Origin: Pannonibacter indicus | Lineage (GTDB): Bacteria; Pseudomonadota; Alphaproteobacteria; Rhizobiales; Stappiaceae | Direction: 5' to 3' | DNA length: 48,844 nt | Assembly (NCBI RefSeq): GCF_001418225.1 | Contig: NZ_LIPT01000019.1 | Span: 1 to 48,844 of the forward strand | In this document: positions 8,242-17,329 of the stretch, one piece after another | Layout: each line of letters opens with the position of its first letter | How positions within the stretch are numbered: the stretch's first letter is position 1 | Position numbers and translations under genes: made by a program | The notes under the pieces: generated by a model | What the model saw: only the letters and a program-made list of their open reading frames with translations | Database searches by the model: none | Told to the model about the DNA's origin: nothing

Positions 8242-8273
8242 GACAGGCGGGGATGACCCCGCCTGTCCGTTTT
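8242..8273 (+). terminator. Attenuating terminator between phnD and phnC
   Basis: Perfect 11-bp stem GACAGGCGGGG (8242-8252) and CCCCGCCTGTC (8257-8267), ATGA loop, followed by CGTTTT. It sits between the binding-protein gene and the ATPase gene, where partial termination commonly makes the binding protein more abundant than the membrane components. Confidence 0.8.
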
Positions 8274-8286
8274 GAGAAGGCCACCC

Positions 8287-9114
8287 ATGCTGCACATTCA
8301 GTCGCTGACCAAAACCTACAAGACCGGCGACAAGGCCCTGACGGATGTCTCCTTCGATTTGCCAAAGGGACAGGTTGCCGGGTTGATCGGACCGTCAGGG
8401 GCTGGAAAGTCCACCTTGATCCGCTGCATCAACCGGCTGGTCCAGCCGACCTCGGGCAAGGTGCTGCTGAACGGGCTCGATATTACGGCCCTTGGGGCGG
8501 GTGATCTGCGCCGGGCGCGGCGGCGGATCGGCATGATCTTTCAGGAATACGCGCTGGTGGAGCGCCTGACGGTGATGGAAAACGTACTGTCGGGACGGCT
8601 GGGCTACGTGCCCTTCTGGCGCTCCTTCACGCGCCGCTTTCCGCCCGAGGACATCCAGCGCGCCTTCCGGCTGCTGGACCGGGTCGGCCTTTCTGCCCAT
8701 GTGAACAAGCGTGCCGATGCCCTGTCGGGCGGCCAGCGCCAGCGCGTCGGCATTGCCCGGGCGCTTGAACAAGAGCCTGAACTGCTGCTGATCGATGAGC
8801 CGACGGCGAGCCTAGACCCCAAGACGAGCCGCCAGATCATGCGGCTCATCGTCGAGATTTGCCGCGAGAGCGGCCTTCCGGCCATCATCAACATCCACGA
8901 CGTGGTACTGGCGCAGCAATTTACGGACCGCATCATCGGCCTGCAGGCTGGGCGCGTGGTGTTTGATGGCCCTCCGGCTGGTCTGACAGAAGAGGTTCTG
9001 ACGCGGATCTACGGCGCCGAAGACTGGACAGCCATGCGCAAGGGCGCGGCCGAGGATGCTCAGGCCGAGGCTGACGAGCGTGTGAAAACCGAAAAAATGC
9101 TGGGGGCGCTCTAG
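8287..9114 (+). CDS. phnC: Phosphonate ABC transporter ATP-binding protein
   Basis: 275 aa. I take the ATG at 8287 ([12 protein letters not shown]) because AGAAGG lies 8 nt upstream; an in-frame ATG-less extension to 8272 is not needed. ABC ATPase motifs in order: Walker [10 protein letters not shown] (about residues 36-44), Q-loop [17 protein letters not shown], signature [15 protein letters not shown] (about 147), Walker [13 protein letters not shown], switch His in [11 protein letters not shown]. The family-typical [12 protein letters not shown] segment supports PhnC over other importers. It powers import of phosphonate or phosphite with the two PhnE permeases. Its stop overlaps the following GTG start by one base (TAGTG), suggesting translational coupling. 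Confidence 0.93.
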   Translation: MLHIQSLTKTYKTGDKALTDVSFDLPKGQVAGLIGPSGAGKSTLIRCINRLVQPTSGKVLLNGLDITALGAGDLRRARRRIGMIFQEYALVERLTVMENVLSGRLGYVPFWRSFTRRFPPEDIQRAFRLLDRVGLSAHVNKRADALSGGQRQRVGIARALEQEPELLLIDEPTASLDPKTSRQIMRLIVEICRESGLPAIINIHDVVLAQQFTDRIIGLQAGRVVFDGPPAGLTEEVLTRIYGAEDWTAMRKGAAEDAQAEADERVKTEKMLGAL

Positions 9115-9932
9115 TGTCCGGTGCCCGTGATATGACCAGCTATCCCACGAGCTGGCGGCGCCCGCCCCAGATGATCACGTCGCGCCACTGGCGCGTGTTG
9201 CTGGCGGTTGGGGCAGTTGCCTATCTGGTGCTTGCCATCGGCAGTGTCGATGTGAACTGGACCCGCATTGCCGAAGGCTGGGAGCGCGGCCTGCGGTTCA
9301 TCGGCGGCTTCCTGCAGCCGGATTTCACCTCCCGCTGGCGCGATATCTCGGCCGGGCTGATGGAAAGCCTGACGATGACCCTCACCTCGACCGTGATGGG
9401 CATTCTCATTTCCGTTCCCATCGGGATTGGAGCCGCGCGCAATGTTTCACCTGCCTGGATCTACACGATCTGCCGCAGCATCATTGCTGCAAGCCGCGCC
9501 TTGCAGGAGATCATCGTGGCGATCTTCTTCGTCGCCCTGTTCGGGTTCGGCGCTTTTGCCGGTTTTCTGACGCTGACCTTTGCGACGATCGGCTTCATCG
9601 CCAAGCTTCTCGCCGAGGACATCGAGGATATCGATGAGGCGCAGGCCGAAGCCATCCGCGCGACCGGTGCAAGCTGGTTGCAACTGATCAATTACGCGAT
9701 CCAGCCGCAGGTGATGCCGCGCCTCATCGGGCTCAGCCTATACCGCTTCGATATCAATTTCCGCGAAAGCGCGGTGATCGGGATCGTCGGCGCAGGGGGG
9801 ATCGGCGGAACGCTGAACACGGCGCTCAACCGCTATGAATATGACAGCGCCGGTGCGATCCTGCTCATCATCATCGCCATTGTGATGGTGGCTGAATATG
9901 GCTCCGGCCATCTGCGGAGGCTGCTGAAATGA
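9114..9932 (+). CDS. phnE: Phosphonate ABC transporter permease, first copy
   Basis: 272 aa from the GTG at 9114, chosen because GGGGGCG lies 8 nt upstream; the ATG at 9132 would give 266 aa. Inner-membrane permease with about six hydrophobic segments and the cytoplasmic EAA coupling loop (DEAQAEAIRATGASWLQLINYA, shown here in two parts of the family pattern EAIRATGAS and QPQVMPRLIG) near residues 180-205. The C-terminal SAVIGIVGAGGIGGTL is characteristic of PhnE. It pairs with the next gene as the two transmembrane halves of the importer. The stop overlaps the next start by 4 nt (ATGA). Confidence 0.92.
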   Translation: MSGARDMTSYPTSWRRPPQMITSRHWRVLLAVGAVAYLVLAIGSVDVNWTRIAEGWERGLRFIGGFLQPDFTSRWRDISAGLMESLTMTLTSTVMGILISVPIGIGAARNVSPAWIYTICRSIIAASRALQEIIVAIFFVALFGFGAFAGFLTLTFATIGFIAKLLAEDIEDIDEAQAEAIRATGASWLQLINYAIQPQVMPRLIGLSLYRFDINFRESAVIGIVGAGGIGGTLNTALNRYEYDSAGAILLIIIAIVMVAEYGSGHLRRLLK

Positions 9933-10729
9933 CCGGCACGCAGATCTGGCGTCACCGCACGCCAAAGACCCGACTCGCCCTGTGGGTGTTCTGGGTTTTC
10001 GTCGTGGCGCTGTTTGTCTGGTGCTGGAACACCATGACAGCGCGCACCATGTGGCTGTTTGTCTATGATGCGCCCAATGCGGCCGGGGACCTGATCGGCC
10101 GCGCCCTGCCGCCGCGCTGGTCCTATATGGAGAAGTTGTGGGCACCACTCTGGGACACGATCAATATTGCGACGCTGGGCACGCTTCTGGGCATCTTGAT
10201 TGCCGTGCCGCTTGCCTTCCTGGCCGCGCACAACACCACGCCGTCGCGCCTGCTGCTCAGGCCTTTCGCTTTGTTCTGCATTGTAGCGTCCCGCTCCATC
10301 AACTCCCTGATCTGGGCACTTCTGCTGGTCTCCATCCTCGGGCCGGGCCTGCTGGCCGGGATCCTCGCCATCGCCTTCCGCTCGGTCGGCTTCATTGGCA
10401 AGCTGCTTTATGAAGCGATTGAGGAAACGGATCAGGCGCAGATCGAGGCTATCACTGCCACCGGGGCCAGCCAGGCACAAATCCTCAATTACGGGATCGT
10501 GCCGCAGGTCCTGCCGGCTTTTTATGGCATTTCCGTCTTCCGCTGGGACATCAACATCCGAGAAAGTGCGATCCTCGGCCTGGTCGGGGCGGGGGGCATC
10601 GGTGCTCAGCTTCAGGCCAGCCTGAATGTTCTCGCCTGGCCTCAGGTCATGCTCATCATTCTCGTGATCCTGGCGACCGTTGTGGTCTCCGAATGGGTCT
10701 CTGCCAGGGTGAGGCACGCGATCATCTGA
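9929..10729 (+). CDS. phnE: Phosphonate ABC transporter permease, second copy
   Basis: 266 aa. A second PhnE-type permease, clearly homologous to the one before it: IEAITATGASQAQIL in the EAA loop and SAILGLVGAGGIGAQL near the C-terminus. It starts inside the stop of the first copy (ATGA). Two PhnE genes in series (often called phnE1/phnE2) are known in many rhizobia-like genomes and form a heterodimeric membrane channel. It is the last gene of the phn operon; a perfect 11-bp hairpin follows at 10804. Confidence 0.92.
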   Translation: MTGTQIWRHRTPKTRLALWVFWVFVVALFVWCWNTMTARTMWLFVYDAPNAAGDLIGRALPPRWSYMEKLWAPLWDTINIATLGTLLGILIAVPLAFLAAHNTTPSRLLLRPFALFCIVASRSINSLIWALLLVSILGPGLLAGILAIAFRSVGFIGKLLYEAIEETDQAQIEAITATGASQAQILNYGIVPQVLPAFYGISVFRWDINIRESAILGLVGAGGIGAQLQASLNVLAWPQVMLIILVILATVVVSEWVSARVRHAII

Positions 10730-10803
10730 TGCAGTTGCCCCTGTCACGCAGCGGCATAGGTGTCTTTCCGGCTGCACGTGAGTCCAATCTCCGGATATGG
10801 CAA

Positions 10804-10833
10804 TGTCATGCTTCGTCATACAGAAGCATGACA
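10804..10833. terminator. Hairpin after the phn operon
   Basis: Perfect 11-bp arms TGTCATGCTTC (10804-10814) and GAAGCATGACA (10823-10833) flank an 8-nt loop. No T-run follows. It may end the phn transcript or serve as a palindromic operator for the Na/Pi gene. It contains TGTCAT followed by GTCAT, but at 10-bp rather than 11-bp spacing, so it is not a convincing Pho box. Confidence 0.5.
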
Positions 10834-10921
10834 GGAGGATCGTCATCATCCGTAATCAAAGGCTCTTCCCTGCGGCCGGGGGGCGTGCTCACGCGGGCTG
10901 CTTTCGTCGCGGTTATTCATC

Positions 10922-12574
10922 ATGATCGCGCTGCTGCTCGGCGGAACCGGCCTGTTTCTCGCCGGTATGTGGATGATGACCGACGGCCTCAAGCTGGCGG
11001 CCGGAAAGGCGCTTGAGGGGCTGTTGCGCAGCGCCACCGGCGCACCCTGGCGGGGCGTTCTTGCCGGCATTGCCGTGACGGCGGTTGTTCAGTCGTCCAG
11101 TGCGGTGACGGTGGCGACCATCGGCTTCGTCAACGCCGGCCTCCTGTCGCTGGCCCAGTCTGTCTGGGTCATCTTCGGCACCAACATCGGCACCACCATG
11201 ACCGGCTGGCTGGTGGCAACGCTTGGCTTCAAGCTGGATATCGTCAGTCTGGCCCTGCCGCTGCTGGGGGAGGGGATGATCATCCGGGTTGCGGCCGGCT
11301 CACGCGGCCGGCTCTCCGGGCTTGGTCAGGCGGTGGCCGGTTTCGGGGCCTTTTTCCTCGGTGTCGGTTTCTTGCAGCAGGCCTTTGGTGACGTGGCCGT
11401 GCCTGCAGCCTTGTCCAGCCTTGCCCAGACGCCGCTGCTCGGAATTCCCGTGTTTGTGGCCGTGGGCATTGGCCTCACACTTCTGACCCAATCTTCGAGT
11501 GCCGCCATGGCGCTTGTGCTGACGTCGAGCGCGGGCGCGGGACTGCCGGTGTTCCTCGGGGCTGCCGCCGTCATCGGCACCAATATCGGCACCACATCCA
11601 CGGCCGGATTTGCAGCCCTCTCGGCAACGCCGCCTGCCCGCCGGGTGGCTGCCGCCCATATTGCCTTCAACGGCCTGACGGCCTGCGCTGCATTGGTTCT
11701 GCTATATCCATTATTGCAGCTGGCTCAATGGCTTGCGGCGGAAGTGTCAGGAAGCGATTCTGGTGCTGCCGATATCGCCCTGGTGCTGGCTGTCTTTCAT
11801 ACCCTTTTCAACTGCATGGGCCTGATCCTGATCTGGCCCATGACCGGCAAACTGGTGAACTGGCTGGAGCACCGTTTCGTCAATGCGCAGGAGAAGATCG
11901 GCCGTCCGGAGTTTCTCGACCCGACCTTGCGTCCGGTTCCCCAACTGGCCTTGCGCGGACTGCTGCTGGAGACGGACAGGCTGTCCGGTATCACGCATGC
12001 CTTCGCACGCGATTGTCTGGCTGAACCGCGCGTGGCCACCGGCGAGCTTGACGCACGCCTGACCGGCAGTCTCGCGCTTGGCCGGGCCATCCGCAGCTTT
12101 ATCGAGCACATGAACAAGGAGGCTATGCCGCAAGCGGTCTCCGAGGCCATTCCCGATATCATCCGCGGGGTGCAGCATCTGGAGGAGGTTGCGCAGTTCT
12201 CGGCGGCAGCCGTCTCTGTTGCCGCGCTGGAGCCGGAGGGAGAGGCCCGTCAGGACGTGGAGCGCATGCGCCAGTCTGCACTGAAAGCCCTAACCGCAGG
12301 ACAGCCGTCCCGGAAGAACCCGCTCCCGCCCGACATGGTTGAAGCGGCGATGACTGAAACCGAGACACTTTACCAGTTGACGAAGGCTTCTCTCCTGTCC
12401 CGCGCAAGCCTGGCAGGCGAACATGTCGAGACGATCGAACGCAGTCTGCTGCAGATCCAGCACATGCGCCGTTGCGTCCGGGCCTCCTGGAAGGCGCACC
12501 GGCGTTTGGACCGCTGGTTTATGACGTTAGATCGGGATGGTGTTCAGCAGGATATGGGAAAGCCAGTAGATTAA
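10922..12574 (+). CDS. Na/Pi-cotransporter family protein with PhoU-like tail
   Basis: 550 aa. The N-terminal 330 residues hold two Na/Pi-cotransporter repeats with the diagnostic QSSSAVTVATIGFVNAG (about residue 58) and TQSSSAAMALVLT (about 188), each followed by a GTNIGTT motif. The C-terminal 200 residues are helical and PhoU-like (LALGRAIRSFIEHMNKEA, HLEEVAQFSAAAV). Known: NptA/YjbB-like proteins move phosphate across the inner membrane. The start ATG has no clear ribosome-binding site. The gene follows the phn operon by 192 nt and fits a phosphorus-handling block, although YjbB-type members can export phosphate. The AT-rich 178 bp after it show no gene. Confidence 0.9.
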   Translation: MIALLLGGTGLFLAGMWMMTDGLKLAAGKALEGLLRSATGAPWRGVLAGIAVTAVVQSSSAVTVATIGFVNAGLLSLAQSVWVIFGTNIGTTMTGWLVATLGFKLDIVSLALPLLGEGMIIRVAAGSRGRLSGLGQAVAGFGAFFLGVGFLQQAFGDVAVPAALSSLAQTPLLGIPVFVAVGIGLTLLTQSSSAAMALVLTSSAGAGLPVFLGAAAVIGTNIGTTSTAGFAALSATPPARRVAAAHIAFNGLTACAALVLLYPLLQLAQWLAAEVSGSDSGAADIALVLAVFHTLFNCMGLILIWPMTGKLVNWLEHRFVNAQEKIGRPEFLDPTLRPVPQLALRGLLLETDRLSGITHAFARDCLAEPRVATGELDARLTGSLALGRAIRSFIEHMNKEAMPQAVSEAIPDIIRGVQHLEEVAQFSAAAVSVAALEPEGEARQDVERMRQSALKALTAGQPSRKNPLPPDMVEAAMTETETLYQLTKASLLSRASLAGEHVETIERSLLQIQHMRRCVRASWKAHRRLDRWFMTLDRDGVQQDMGKPVD

Positions 12575-12752
12575 ATAAGGTATTTGACGTTGCAATTCTT
12601 GATTGTTTTCTTTTGGATGACCTAACGTTCGTATTAGTGAATTTTCTGGTTTGGTATTGATTTATTCTTTCCTTGTGTGATTTTTCCTGTATTAATTTGA
12701 GTTTAAGTCCTTTGCTTCAATGTGCTTTCAAAGGTTTTCGTAGGGTTGTTAA

Positions 12753-14846
12753 ATGAACCTCGGCCAGTGGAGTGTCAGGAACAAGGTTCTTCTGCCTGTC
12801 TGGATCATGGCAGCTTTCATCGTTCTCGTGGTGACCATCAATCTGGTCATCCTGCGGGGTGAATTGGAGCGCGGCCACGTGGAAAAGGTGCGCGCGCTTG
12901 TCGAGGCCGCCCGCTCCATTACGGAAGAAAGCTACCGGCTGGCGCAGGATGGGACGTTGAGCGAGGATGCTGCCAAGGACAAGGCACGCGATGCCATCCG
13001 GGCGATGATCTTCAATGGCGGTGCGCGCGTCTTCGTCTTTGATGAGACCGGAAACCGGGTGGTCAGCAATACAGTGGCGGAAGAAGGTACCAGCGCCTGG
13101 GGCTCCCGCCACACCCGGGATATGATCCGCAACGGCCTGAACGGGGGCGGCGTCACCTATTACAAGGGCGCAAGAACGCTGGATGGAGTCACCACCCGCG
13201 GCAGGCCTAAGGCCGCGTGGTCTGAGCATTTTGCCCCGTGGGGATGGGTCATTTCCTCTGCGGTCTATCTGGACGACGTGAACACCTCCTTCTGGAACCA
13301 TCTTCTGCGCTTCGCCTTGATTTTCGGGGCGGTTGGAGTGTTCCTGCTGATCTGGGTCAATGCCATCGTCGGCAGTATCACCGGTCCGGTGCTGCGATTG
13401 ACAGCCAATATGAAGCAGCTGGCGGACGGCGACACACATGTGACTGTTGAGGACACCGGACGCGCCGACGAAATCGGCCAGATGGCCGCGGCCATGCGAA
13501 CCTTCGTGTCCTATGAGCAGGAGCGCCACGCGCTGCACGGAAAGCTGCAGGAACTGGCCTTCTCCGACAGTCTGACCGGCCTTGCCAATCGCGCCTCCTT
13601 TCAGGACCGGCTGCAGTGCGAACTGGACCGCGCAGCGGCAGATGGCAGCCATTGTGCCCTGATCGTGGTGGATCTTGACCGGTTCAAGACGATCAACGAC
13701 ACCATGGGCCATGCGGCAGGAGATGCGGTCCTGATCCAGACGGCGCGGCGGATCGAGAGTGCGGTCTGTGCGCGCGCCTTCATCGGACGGCTCGCCGGCG
13801 ATGAGTTCTTCGTGGTTCTGCCTGACCTGCCAGGCGTTGACGAGGCAATGGTTCAGGCAAACCGGCTTGTTGAGGCCATGCGCCAGCCCATGATGGTTGA
13901 GGACGCGGTGCTTCAGGTGTCTGTCAGCACCGGCGTGGCCGCCGGTCCCGGCGACAGTGCCAGTGCTCCGGCGCTGTTCCGCTTTGCCGATCTTGCCCTT
14001 TACGATGCGAAGCAGGCCGGCGGCAATTGCGCGCGCGCTTACAGGACACAGATGGGCGAAACCATCGAGAAGCGGTTCAAGCTTGAGACCATGATGAATG
14101 GCGCGCTCAAGCGCGGTGAGTTCAAAGCTGCCTTTCAATTGAAGATGGATTTGGCCACTGGTTATCCGGCAGGTGCGGAGGCGCTGTGCCGATGGGTTCA
14201 TCCGTGTTTTGGCAACATCAACCCGGCTGAGTTCATTCCGGTGGCTGAGGAAACCGGCCAGATCATTGCTATCGGCAACATGATGCTGCGCGAGGCCTGC
14301 AAGTTCGCAGTTCAGGTCAATCATGCGTCTGCGCGGGCCATGGTCATCGCAGTCAACGTGTCGCCGCGCCAGCTGATGAATGGCGACTTTCTGATCCGGC
14401 TGCGCGACTGCCTTGCCGCCACCGGCTGTCAGCCGGAATGGCTGGAACTGGAGATCACCGAAAGCCTGCTGCTGAGCGAGGGCGGCGGTGTACATGAGAC
14501 GCTGGAGCAGATCGCGGCCATGGGCATCGGCATTGCCATCGATGATTTCGGCACGGGCTATTCCGCACTCAGCTATCTGCACCGCTTCCCGATCACGGCC
14601 CTCAAGATTGACCGCTCCTTCATGAACGGCATTTGCAGTGACCCGCAGCAGGAAATCCTGGTGCGGACCATTCTGGCCATGGCCCATGGTCTTGGCCTGG
14701 AGACCACTGCCGAAGGCATCGAGACCGAGGACGTGGCCCGCAAGCTCGCTTCCATGAACTGCCGCTTCGGTCAGGGCTATCTCTGGCACCGCCCCGCTGG
14801 GGCAGAGGAAACCTCCGGCATCATGTGCGGACTGGCCGTGGCCTGA
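12753..14846 (+). CDS. Membrane c-di-GMP enzyme: cache-HAMP-GGDEF-EAL
   Basis: 697 aa. TM1 lies at about residues 13-35; a periplasmic cache-like domain follows (RVFVFDETGNRVVSN, HFAPWGWVISSAVYLDDV), then TM2 at about 186-208, HAMP to about 262, GGDEF from about 268 and EAL from about 445 to the end. The GGDEF site reads AGDEF near 348, a variant that can still be active. EAL-domain catalytic positions are present: EAL near 475, N in VNVSPRQL, E in LEITES, DD in IDDFGTGYS, K in ALKIDRSF, E in AEGIET. It probably both makes and degrades c-di-GMP, or one domain regulates the other, in response to a periplasmic signal. It is transcribed alone from an AT-rich upstream region and converges with the P1 peptidase. 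Confidence 0.93.
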   Translation: MNLGQWSVRNKVLLPVWIMAAFIVLVVTINLVILRGELERGHVEKVRALVEAARSITEESYRLAQDGTLSEDAAKDKARDAIRAMIFNGGARVFVFDETGNRVVSNTVAEEGTSAWGSRHTRDMIRNGLNGGGVTYYKGARTLDGVTTRGRPKAAWSEHFAPWGWVISSAVYLDDVNTSFWNHLLRFALIFGAVGVFLLIWVNAIVGSITGPVLRLTANMKQLADGDTHVTVEDTGRADEIGQMAAAMRTFVSYEQERHALHGKLQELAFSDSLTGLANRASFQDRLQCELDRAAADGSHCALIVVDLDRFKTINDTMGHAAGDAVLIQTARRIESAVCARAFIGRLAGDEFFVVLPDLPGVDEAMVQANRLVEAMRQPMMVEDAVLQVSVSTGVAAGPGDSASAPALFRFADLALYDAKQAGGNCARAYRTQMGETIEKRFKLETMMNGALKRGEFKAAFQLKMDLATGYPAGAEALCRWVHPCFGNINPAEFIPVAEETGQIIAIGNMMLREACKFAVQVNHASARAMVIAVNVSPRQLMNGDFLIRLRDCLAATGCQPEWLELEITESLLLSEGGGVHETLEQIAAMGIGIAIDDFGTGYSALSYLHRFPITALKIDRSFMNGICSDPQQEILVRTILAMAHGLGLETTAEGIETEDVARKLASMNCRFGQGYLWHRPAGAEETSGIMCGLAVA

Positions 14847-14867
14847 GCCTGGCCAGCCTCCCGGGCG

Positions 14868-15869
14868 TCATTTTCCCTTGCCGTAAAGCTCCCGCCAGGC
14901 GGGCAGCGTATCGCCCTTGGCCGGGGTGGCATGATAGACGCCGCGGGCAATGGCACGGGCGAGGCTGGAAGCAGCGGCGGCGCCCAGTTCGATCATGTCC
15001 GCCAATGGCTCTGCCAGCCTGTGGCGGCCGGTGGAGAGCGCAAAGACGAGATCTCCGTCCATGGGCGTGTGCGCAGGCCAGAGGGCGCGGGCAAGGCCGT
15101 CATGCGCCATGACAGCCAGCCGTTTGGCTTCTGCCTTGGTCAGGATGGCATCGGTAGCCACAATGGCGATCGTCGTGTTGGCACCGGCGCGCAGGGCATC
15201 GAATTTGGTGCGCGGCACGGCTGTGTCTGCGGGGAGGGGGGACGGCAGTCCGAGGCCGCCGAATTCATCGCCCCGCTCGAAAGGCGCTGCCCAGAAATGC
15301 GGGCCATCGCCCATGGTGGCCCGGCCAAGCGCATTGACGGCCACCAGCGCGCCGGCGGTGGCGCCGCTGGACAGGCGCGAGGACGCGGAGCCGAGTCCGC
15401 CCTTGAGATTTGCGGTGGTGGCACCGCATCCGGCGCCATGGCTGCCGAGTGCGAAGTCCAGCCCCGCTGCCTCAAGGGCGGCGCGGCCAAGCTCGCGGTA
15501 GGGAGCGTAATCTCCCCAGCTCTTGTCCCCGCCATTCATCAGGTCAAACAGGATGGCGCCGGGCACGATCGGCACGCGCACGGGGCCGACCTGAAAGCCG
15601 CGGCCCATGGCGGCAAGCCCGGCCTGCACACCGGCTCCCGCATCAAGTCCGAAAGCCGATCCGCCGGAAAGCACCAGCGCATCGACTTTCTCCACCGTCT
15701 GGTCCGGCTCCAGCAGGGCCGTATCACGTGTGCCCGGCGCGCCGCCGTGAATGGCAACGGAAGCCACCGCCGGTTCATCCGGCAGCAGCACCGTCACGCC
15801 GGACTTCAGCGTCATATCTTCTGCCGATCCAACGCTTAGGCCCGGGACATCCGTGATCAGATTGCGCAA
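14868..15869 (-). CDS. P1-family (DmpA/BapA-type) aminopeptidase
   Basis: 333 aa. I choose the TTG at 15869 because GGAAGGAA lies a few bases upstream and the product then begins at the conserved ITDVPGLSVG; an ATG at 15989 would add 40 residues without family features. Motifs: GGAPGTRDTALL, LSGGSAFGLDA, GSHGAGCGATTANLKGGLGSAS and NTTIAIVATDA. Known: DmpA-like proteins are N-terminal-nucleophile hydrolases that self-cleave into two chains before a Ser/Thr; here the N-Thr boundary in NTTIAIVATDA is the likely cleavage point. They remove D- or beta-amino residues from peptides. The gene converges with the GGDEF/EAL gene (21 nt) and diverges from the binding protein. The substrate is unknown. 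Confidence 0.88.
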   Translation of the reverse strand: MRNLITDVPGLSVGSAEDMTLKSGVTVLLPDEPAVASVAIHGGAPGTRDTALLEPDQTVEKVDALVLSGGSAFGLDAGAGVQAGLAAMGRGFQVGPVRVPIVPGAILFDLMNGGDKSWGDYAPYRELGRAALEAAGLDFALGSHGAGCGATTANLKGGLGSASSRLSSGATAGALVAVNALGRATMGDGPHFWAAPFERGDEFGGLGLPSPLPADTAVPRTKFDALRAGANTTIAIVATDAILTKAEAKRLAVMAHDGLARALWPAHTPMDGDLVFALSTGRHRLAEPLADMIELGAAAASSLARAIARGVYHATPAKGDTLPAWRELYGKGK

Positions 15870-16062
15870 GATCTTATTCCTTCCGGTGCTTGCATTGTGT
15901 TGCAGCAGCCGTTGGCCGCCCGGGACATCTTCCGAGCTTAGGGGCCTTTGCTGCCGGTTGAAAAGGGGCATGCCTGTGGCGTGGTTCAAGGTGGCATCCG
16001 CTTGCGGCCTTGGCTAGGATGCGGGCAGAAACGGAAGCCAATATTTGATGAGGCGTTGATTC

Positions 16063-17202
16063 ATGCGGCAGTTCAAGAGCTTGGCGCCATTTGCTGCGGG
16101 ACTGGTGATGGCCGGTATGCTGACCGGCGTGCTGGCCGCTCCCGCACAGGCTGACATTCGCATTGCCGTTGCCGCTGCCTTTTCCGGCCAGTTTGCGCCA
16201 TTGGGGGATCAGATCCTGGCCGGGGCGCGGCTGGCGGTTGAAGACATCAACGCCAGCGGCGGCCTGCGCGGGGAAAAGCTGGTGCTGGAGGAAGCCGATG
16301 ACCGCTGCGACCCGGAGCGGGCCACGGCGGTTGCCAATCAGCTCACCGGCAAGGGCGTGCAGCTTGTCATCGGGCACCTGTGCTCCAGCGCCACATTGGC
16401 GGCAGCGCCCGTCTATGCGGAGGCGGGGCGCATCCAGATCACGGTGGCTTCCGCGCTGCCGCAACTGACCGAAGCACGGCCGGGGCCGGGTTTCTTCCGG
16501 CTTGGGCCGCGCGAAGATGCCACCGCGCCTTTCATCGCGGAGCGTCTTGCCCGGGAGTTTGCCGGCAAGCGCATCGGCCTCGTCACCGACCGCAGCGCCT
16601 ATGGCAAGGATTTCGCTGCCCGTGTGAAGGCTGCGATGCAGGCAAAGGGGCTTTCTCTTGCGCTGGAGCGGGAATTTGATGCGGGTGTACGGGACCTGAA
16701 GCCTCTGGCCTCTGTGCTCAAGGGGGAGCGGCTGGATGTAGTGGTGCTGGGCTCCTATGCCGGGGATGCTGGCCATCTCGCCGCCGCCCTCAGCGCCTTG
16801 GACATGCAGGTGCCCGTGCTGGCTGGCGATGCGGCCATGGGGATGGAGTTTGGCGCGGCGGCAGGCGAGGCGGCAAGCCGTGTCGAGGTCGCCTTCATGG
16901 CCGATCCGGCTGCCGTTCCGGACAGTCCTGCCCGTGAGATTGCCAGCCGCATGCGGGCTGCGGGCATGGTGCCTTCTCCTTATGCCACGGATGGCTACGC
17001 CGCCGTCCAGCTCTTCTCAGCCGCTGTGGACGCCTCTGGCAGCTTCGACTTTGCGCCCGTGGCCGCAGCGCTTCAGTCCGGCAGATTTGACACCGTCAGC
17101 AGCACAGTCTCGTTCTTGCCCGACGGGGACCGGGAAGGCGCGGGCCTTTCCTGGTACCGCTGGCAGGATGGCCGGTTCCGTCCCTCGGATCTGCCGCGTT
17201 AA
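16063..17202 (+). CDS. Branched-chain amino acid-type ABC substrate-binding protein
   Basis: 379 aa. ATG start with GAGG about 9 nt upstream. Residues 1-29 are a Sec signal peptide (AGVLAAPAQA type end). The mature protein is a type-I periplasmic binding protein (Peripla_BP_6/LivK-like): FSGQFAPLGDQILAGARLAVEDIN, DDRCDPERATAVANQL, VIGHLCSSATLAA, and RIGLVTDRSAYGKDFA. The DRCDP motif resembles the LivJ/LivK binding-site region. No Liv permease or ATPase genes are near, so it is an orphan binding protein or supplies a transporter elsewhere. It is followed by a hairpin and the L,D-transpeptidase gene. Confidence 0.88.
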   Translation: MRQFKSLAPFAAGLVMAGMLTGVLAAPAQADIRIAVAAAFSGQFAPLGDQILAGARLAVEDINASGGLRGEKLVLEEADDRCDPERATAVANQLTGKGVQLVIGHLCSSATLAAAPVYAEAGRIQITVASALPQLTEARPGPGFFRLGPREDATAPFIAERLAREFAGKRIGLVTDRSAYGKDFAARVKAAMQAKGLSLALEREFDAGVRDLKPLASVLKGERLDVVVLGSYAGDAGHLAAALSALDMQVPVLAGDAAMGMEFGAAAGEAASRVEVAFMADPAAVPDSPAREIASRMRAAGMVPSPYATDGYAAVQLFSAAVDASGSFDFAPVAAALQSGRFDTVSSTVSFLPDGDREGAGLSWYRWQDGRFRPSDLPR

Positions 17203-17265
17203 CGTTCTTTTCAGAATGCACCTCCGGGCAATGCCCTCTGACCGGCACCTGCGCTAGATTGGCCG

Positions 17266-17294
17266 GGTGAGGCCGTGCGGCGTCCGGCCTCACC
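17266..17294 (+). terminator. Hairpin after the binding-protein gene
   Basis: Perfect 10-bp arms GGTGAGGCCG (17266-17275) and CGGCCTCACC (17285-17294), 9-nt loop. It lies 63 nt after the binding-protein stop and 35 nt before the L,D-transpeptidase start. No T-run. Confidence 0.55.
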
Positions 17295-17329
17295 AACGTC
17301 TGCGCTTGTCTGATGTACCGGGGGAAATC

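Noticed and set aside
10742-10820. Pho box before the Na/Pi gene
   Set aside because: TGTCAC and TGTCAT occur, but their spacings (10, 19 and others) do not follow the 11-bp period seen before phnD.
12717-14789. 690-codon minus-strand ORF opposite the GGDEF/EAL gene
   Set aside because: The plus strand holds a complete cache-HAMP-GGDEF-EAL protein with catalytic motifs; the antisense frame has none.
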